From the NCBI RefSeq assembly GCF_900101475.1, contig NZ_FMZV01000002.1:1-64000 (forward strand): 64,000 bases of DNA, given 5' to 3'. Below, piece after piece: positions 59,756 through 64,000 of the stretch (positions are counted from its first letter, which is position 1; every line of letters starts with the position of its first letter). This DNA comes from Ruegeria marina (GTDB taxonomy: Bacteria > Pseudomonadota > Alphaproteobacteria > Rhodobacterales > Rhodobacteraceae). The notes beneath the pieces were generated by a model, which was given only the letters and a program-made list of their open reading frames with translations, was not told where the DNA came from and ran no database searches. The position numbers and the translations under genes were made by a program.

Positions 59756-62197
59756 ATGGCAACACAAACGCCCCGTGCGCTGCCGACGGATCAGCTCAGG
59801 CAGAGATGCGACCCCGCGATCCTGGAGGGCGTGGGAAGCGACGATTTCCGGGAAGGTGAACTTGTCGGCCAGGAACGCGCGCTTCGCGCCTTGGAGCTTT
59901 CTGTCGGGATTCGTCACGCGGATTTCAACCTCTTCGTGCTCGGGCCACAGGGCACGGGCCGCCACGCCACTGTCGAGCGGGTCCTTCGCAGCCATGCGGC
60001 ATTGCGCGAAACCCCGTGTGACTGGGCCTATGTCAACAACTTTGACACACCGCACAAGCCGGTTGCGCTGAGACTTCCCGCTGGCATGGCAAATCGCCTG
60101 AAGGCCGAGATGGAAGGCGTCATCGACGATCTGGCCGGAGAGATACCGGCGATTTTCGAATCCGAGGCGTATCAGACCCAAAGACGAACCATCGAGGAGG
60201 AATTCAGCGAACGCCACGAACAGGCGATGGCCGACCTTGCCGAACGTGCCCGCGCCGAAGGCATAACGCTGATCAGGACTCCGATGGGATTCATGGTTGC
60301 CGCCACCCGCGATGGAGAGGTGCTCAAGACCGAAGACTTCAAGAAACTGCCCGAAGACGAACAGACGGTCATCGAGGAGAAAGTGGATCGCTTCCAGAAC
60401 GAACTGGCGGAAATCCTCAGGGAAGCATCCAAACTGGAGCGCGCGCACCGGTCGCAGGTGGAGACGCTGAATGCCGAGATGGCAGAGCGGGCAGTGTCCA
60501 GCAGGATCAGCGAGGCAGAGGCGGCGCTGGAGTCCAGCGACGACATCTCCGGCTATCTCGATCGTGTCAGACGCGACATGATCGAGACTCCGGAAACCTT
60601 CCTGCAGGCGGCATCGCAGCAGCAGAACGGGCCTTTCCCGGAAGCGGTCGGAAAATCGCATCTGGACCCGATCTTTAGGAAGTATCTTGTCAACGTCATC
60701 GTCTCGCACGATCCCGAAGAGCCGCCTTCGGCGCCTGTGATCGTCGAAGATCTGCCGACGCTGGAGCGATTGACCGGACGCATCGAGCACATCTCGCAAA
60801 TGGGTTCGCTCGTCACGGATTTTTCTCTCATCCGTCCCGGGGCCCTGCATCTGGCGAACGGAGGGTACCTCCTGATCGAAGCGCAAAGGATTCTCACGGA
60901 ACCTTATGCCTGGGAAGCCTTGAAGCGGTGCCTCAAGAAAGGCTCGATCTCGATCACCTCGCTTGCGGATCGCATGAGCCTGTTTTCCACGACCTCGCTG
61001 GAACCTGAACCCATTTCGCTCGACATCCGGGTCGTTCTCGTGGGCGACCGCATGTTGCATGCTCTCCTCGTCATGCTGGACCCCGAGTTTTCCGAGCTCT
61101 TCAAGGTGCAGGCGGATTTCGAAGGCTTGGTCGACCGCAACGATCAGACCCTTGTTGGTCTCACGGCAACACTTCGCAGCTTCGCCCGAAAGCACGACCT
61201 TCTTCCGCTCAGCGACGCCGGGGCTGCAAGGCTTCTGGACGAGGCCACCCGGATTGCCGACGATGCCAGGAAGCTGTCGCTGAAACTCGGCCCGCTCACG
61301 GACCTGCTGCGCGAAGCCGAGCATTATGCCCGTGGGGATGGCAGCGAGACCGTGGGCGAGGCCGATATCGAACACGCCGTGAAGGAACGCGAACGGCGCG
61401 CTTCGCGCGTGAAGGACCGCTTTCAGGAAGCCATTTCGCGGCGGACGATCCTGATCGATACGGATGGGGACAGGGTCGGTCAGATCAACGGGCTGTCGGT
61501 GATCCAAATGGGCGATTTTCGCTTTGGCAGACCCTCGCGCATCACCGCGCGGGCCCGGATGGGCACGGGGAAACTGATCGACATCGAACGCGAGGTCGAG
61601 CTTGGGGGGGCGTTGCATTCCAAGGGGGTGATGATCCTGGCGGGTTACCTCACATCGACCTATGCGCTCGACACCCCGTTTTCCCTGCACGCCAGTCTCG
61701 TGTTCGAGCAGAGCTATGGCGGTGTGGACGGCGACAGCGCGTCCTGTGCCGAGCTCATCGCGCTACTGTCGGCGCTGTCGGAAAAACCGCTGCGCCAGGA
61801 CCATGCGATGACCGGTTCGGTCAACCAGCTTGGCGAGGTCCAGGCCATCGGCGGGGTCAACGAGAAAATCGAAGGCTTCTTTGACGTGTGCGCCGAACGC
61901 GGCCTGACCGGAAACCAGGGCGTGATCATACCCGCATCGAATGTCGAACACCTGATGCTGCGCGAACATGTGGTTGAAGCCGTTGAAAAGGGCCGCTTCC
62001 GGATCATCCCGATCACGACCGTCGATGAAGGGGTCGAAATCATGACCGGGTGCCCGGCAGGAACCAGGACGGAAACCGGTGAATTTCCCGATGGCAGCGT
62101 GAATGCCGCCGTCGAGGCGCGGCTTCGCGCATATGCCCGGGAACGCAAGGCCTTTGGTTTCCGTCCCGGCGCGGGAGAAGATGGAGATAGGAGATGA
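59756..62197 (+). CDS. Lon-like ATP-dependent protease (AAA_32/Lon_C type)
   Basis: An 813-residue protein of the LonB/YcbZ-related group. The N-terminal AAA part has GPQGTGRH (63-70), in which the usual Walker-A Lys is Arg, and later GALHLANGGYLLIEAQRIL. The C-terminal Lon protease domain has the Ser-Lys dyad Ser661 (VDGDSASC) and Lys704 (GGVNEKIEG), 43 apart as in E. coli Lon. No LonN substrate domain is seen. The upstream FNR box and the downstream NnrU/DUF2478 genes suggest low-oxygen expression. GGGGGA precedes the ATG. The next gene overlaps it (ATGA). Confidence 0.88.
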   Translation: MATQTPRALPTDQLRQRCDPAILEGVGSDDFREGELVGQERALRALELSVGIRHADFNLFVLGPQGTGRHATVERVLRSHAALRETPCDWAYVNNFDTPHKPVALRLPAGMANRLKAEMEGVIDDLAGEIPAIFESEAYQTQRRTIEEEFSERHEQAMADLAERARAEGITLIRTPMGFMVAATRDGEVLKTEDFKKLPEDEQTVIEEKVDRFQNELAEILREASKLERAHRSQVETLNAEMAERAVSSRISEAEAALESSDDISGYLDRVRRDMIETPETFLQAASQQQNGPFPEAVGKSHLDPIFRKYLVNVIVSHDPEEPPSAPVIVEDLPTLERLTGRIEHISQMGSLVTDFSLIRPGALHLANGGYLLIEAQRILTEPYAWEALKRCLKKGSISITSLADRMSLFSTTSLEPEPISLDIRVVLVGDRMLHALLVMLDPEFSELFKVQADFEGLVDRNDQTLVGLTATLRSFARKHDLLPLSDAGAARLLDEATRIADDARKLSLKLGPLTDLLREAEHYARGDGSETVGEADIEHAVKERERRASRVKDRFQEAISRRTILIDTDGDRVGQINGLSVIQMGDFRFGRPSRITARARMGTGKLIDIEREVELGGALHSKGVMILAGYLTSTYALDTPFSLHASLVFEQSYGGVDGDSASCAELIALLSALSEKPLRQDHAMTGSVNQLGEVQAIGGVNEKIEGFFDVCAERGLTGNQGVIIPASNVEHLMLREHVVEAVEKGRFRIIPITTVDEGVEIMTGCPAGTRTETGEFPDGSVNAAVEARLRAYARERKAFGFRPGAGEDGDRR

Positions 62198-62925
62198 GCG
62201 GAACTATTCGGCCGAAACGTCATCTGCTGGTCGCCGGGATGAGCTTTGCCGATGTCGAGTCCGCGCTCTCCCTCGCGCGCCTGATTGTCGAACGATTACC
62301 GGCGACACCGTCCGGTCTGCTGGTCGAAACGCAGTTTGCCAATCTTGTCACGGGCGAAAGGCACAGGATCGTTGCCGCCGGCGGCCTCCTCAGGGAAATA
62401 CCTTCGATCGAGCAGTTGAAACGGATCACGAGCGGCGAGGCGCGCATGTTGAAGGCTCTCCTGGCCGGTCTGGCCGCCGGTGGCTCGGCGCCCGGCACCT
62501 TTGACGTCGCCGAAGGTGACCTTGTCACCTGTGCCTGCGCGGCCCTTGGCGAGGAGGATGTCTTGCTTCTGTGTCAGCGTCGGATCCTCCGTTTGCGGGG
62601 CAGCGTCCTGCTCCTCGGAGCGGCAAGCCTGCACTCGGAAACTTCTTTGGCCGTTGCGCAGGCCCTTGCCAGGGCGAATGCCGCCATTCTGCAAGAGATT
62701 CCGTTGTCCGATGATGTGGATGAGGCAGCGGTTTTCGCCCTGGTGGACCGCAGCCCCGCCACCGCGATCATCGTGGATCTGAACATCGGACCGATCAGAA
62801 CCGAGGAAGGCCTCCGGCGGCTGGTCAGTGCGGCCCGCTGCCCCGTGGTCGTGATCGGTGCAAACCGGACCCGGCAGTCGGTGGCGGATACGCAATCCGG
62901 CGCCGCCGGAAAATTCGCAACATAG
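62194..62925 (+). CDS. Unknown protein translationally coupled to the Lon-like protease
   Basis: A 243-residue cytosolic protein with no TM or signal. The N-terminus (HLLVAGMSFADVESALSLARLIVERLPATPSGLLVE) and the C-terminal end (RRLVSAARCPVVVIGANRT) resemble the edges of universal-stress-protein folds, with a middle that does not fit, so it may be two degenerate alpha/beta modules. It starts within the protease stop codon (ATGA), so it is likely a dedicated partner or adaptor. No reliable family. Confidence 0.72.
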   Translation: MSGTIRPKRHLLVAGMSFADVESALSLARLIVERLPATPSGLLVETQFANLVTGERHRIVAAGGLLREIPSIEQLKRITSGEARMLKALLAGLAAGGSAPGTFDVAEGDLVTCACAALGEEDVLLLCQRRILRLRGSVLLLGAASLHSETSLAVAQALARANAAILQEIPLSDDVDEAAVFALVDRSPATAIIVDLNIGPIRTEEGLRRLVSAARCPVVVIGANRTRQSVADTQSGAAGKFAT

Positions 62926-63008
62926 GGCGAAAAACAGGCGCAATGCGCCGTCCGACGATCCCGGTCAACAAGGCGCCGGGCATTTTCCGGACCCTCTGCA
63001 AATGGTGC

Positions 63009-63530
63009 CTAGGCCGCGCGGCTTCTTTCCGACAGAACGCGACGCATCCAATGGACAAGCACCTCGATCTCCGGCTCGAGCTTCTCGGCCGCCCCTTCGG
63101 TAAAGGCCAGGAACTTCTCCTCGTTGAGACCGTTGACGCCCAACAGAACCGGCACATCGAGCGCAAGGGCCTCGGCAATCATCGGGCGGAAACCCCGGCC
63201 ATCGGCTTCGTGCTTGCCGAACTTGTTGACGATCAGCAGATCGGGCCCATTGGCCAGCGCCCCCGAAACCAGCCCGACCGCGCGTTCCAACTCGCCCGGA
63301 TCCAGGCGGCACCCGCGTGCACCCGCTCCCAGCGATTGCGAGATTCGGATCACTTCGCCCGTCGGCATCACCCGCAGGTCCATGTCGCAATGGGCATTGT
63401 CGGCGCATTGGGTGTTGGTCTGCACCACACCGGCGAGGCGCACGCCCTCCGCCTCGAGCCGCTCGGCCACCGCGCTCAGCAGCCGGTCGGTGGCGCCGCG
63501 CGCTTGGGTCGTCACATAGGCCAGGTTCAT
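63009..63530 (-). CDS. DUF2478 family protein
   Basis: A 173-residue protein: MNLAYVTTQARGATDRLLSAVAERL, GVVQTNTQCADNAHCDMDLRVMPTGEVIRISQSLG, GCRLDPGELERAV, PDLLIVNKFGKHEADGRGFRPMIAEAL and VPVLLGVNGLNEEKF. This matches DUF2478, a P-loop-like family found with molybdenum and nitrogen-oxide genes. ATG 63530 has AAAGGACGG upstream. It lies 62 bases downstream of nnrU on the same strand. Confidence 0.82.
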   Translation of the reverse strand: MNLAYVTTQARGATDRLLSAVAERLEAEGVRLAGVVQTNTQCADNAHCDMDLRVMPTGEVIRISQSLGAGARGCRLDPGELERAVGLVSGALANGPDLLIVNKFGKHEADGRGFRPMIAEALALDVPVLLGVNGLNEEKFLAFTEGAAEKLEPEIEVLVHWMRRVLSERSRAA

Positions 63531-63592
63531 TCCCAACCGTCCTTTCGTTTCAGATCAGATGCATGTAGCACACCATCCCACTGTCGGCCACC

Positions 63593-64000
63593 TCAGGGGA
63601 TCGGCGACAAGCCGATGATGGGCGCATGCGCAACCATAAGCACGGCAAAGAGCGCTCCTGCCATAAGCAGATTCAAGGGCTGGAACAGGGCCGCAACATG
63701 CCGCGGTGAAAAGAGATGGGTTCCGCCCGACATAAGCAGCCAGTCGCTGCCCAGCTCACGGCGCTTGCGGCGGTCGATCAACCGCATGCCCAACAGCGCA
63801 AATACCGCAAAAAGACCAAAGAGCAGCACATGCGCTAGTTCGCCATTGGCCAGCAGATGCGCCAGCGACCAGAGCGCCAGCGCCAGCGGCAGCGGGTGAC
63901 GAGAAAAGGCCAGCACACCGGGCGCAGACGGATCGAACGGCCCCCGCCCCATTCCGCCGAAGGACAGCGGATTGCAGGCGCGCATCCCGGCGACCGCGAG
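63593..64000 (-). CDS. NnrU-like membrane protein, 5' end outside the window
   Basis: The last 135 residues of a protein that continues past the right edge. It has the NnrU pattern: CNPLSFGGMGRGPFDPSAPGVLAFSRHPLPLALALWSLAHLLANGELAHVLLFGLFAVFALLGMRLIDRRKRRELG, then a final helix. NnrU accompanies nitric-oxide and nitrite respiration genes; its biochemical role is not settled. Confidence 0.82.
   Translation of the reverse strand, partial: LAVAGMRACNPLSFGGMGRGPFDPSAPGVLAFSRHPLPLALALWSLAHLLANGELAHVLLFGLFAVFALLGMRLIDRRKRRELGSDWLLMSGGTHLFSPRHVAALFQPLNLLMAGALFAVLMVAHAPIIGLSPIP

Overview
The window is GC-rich chromosomal DNA of an alphaproteobacterium of the Rhodobacterales, most likely the Roseobacter group (Ruegeria/Silicibacter-like; the species is inferred, not proven). 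This rests on an FdVI-type ferredoxin, a SAM-II riboswitch on metZ, GTTC-N7-GTTC type LexA boxes, a DUF1127 gene followed by CCTCCTCCC-loop sRNAs, an NnrU/DUF2478 pair, and a mraZ leader with an UpsM-like terminator. Almost everything is housekeeping or metabolic. There is no prophage, CRISPR array, rRNA operon or intact insertion sequence.

Layout. 0-7 kb: a partial Ala/Lys-rich repeat protein (phasin-like candidate), folE2, metZ with its riboswitch, an alpha/beta hydrolase and a YfcG/YghU-like GST, a peptidoglycan-binding lipoprotein, an SOS-box-controlled stub of the DnaE2 (ImuC) C-terminus, and fdxE. 7-13.4 kb: an FG-GAP protein, a PAS-LuxR regulator, purD, a ferric-reductase-like flavocytochrome overlapping a 35-residue membrane protein, and a class III cyclase with TPRs. 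13.6-22.3 kb: xseA, a GST, an AlkB-like hydroxylase, a YhhN protein, ftsY, a DMT transporter, a YciB protein and a Crp/Fnr regulator. 22.3-28.6 kb: a membrane quality-control operon hflK-hflC-DUF2065 next to degP, then gor and rpiA.

28.6-39.1 kb is the start of the dcw cell-wall/division cluster on the minus strand: mraZ-rsmH-ftsL-ftsI-murE-murF-mraY, with overlapping start/stop pairs. murD is present but separated from mraY by about 1.3 kb that holds an opposite-strand deaminase. Upstream of mraZ is a leader ending in a strong terminator. Next comes an AT-richer gap and the DUF1127 gene, followed by three CcsR-like sRNA units (six hairpins, each with CCTCCTCCC in the loop). 40.7-48 kb: uvrD/pcrA (possible LexA box), an FMN alpha-hydroxy-acid dehydrogenase and pyruvate carboxylase, then two identical tRNA-Gly(GCC) genes.

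48.5-58.6 kb: a class III aminotransferase, a VWA protein, a stand-alone Lrp/AsnC sensor domain, the histidine genes hisB-hisH-hisA-hisF-hisE with unrelated small genes between them, a CoA-binding protein, a YHS-domain protein and rlmB. 58.7-64 kb: tRNA-Tyr, then a Lon-like protease and an unknown partner gene behind a perfect FNR-type box, then DUF2478 and a partial NnrU. The right end therefore looks like a low-oxygen/nitrogen-oxide response region. A dispersed repeat (core AATACTCC followed by G-rich hairpins) occurs six times, mostly just after stop codons.
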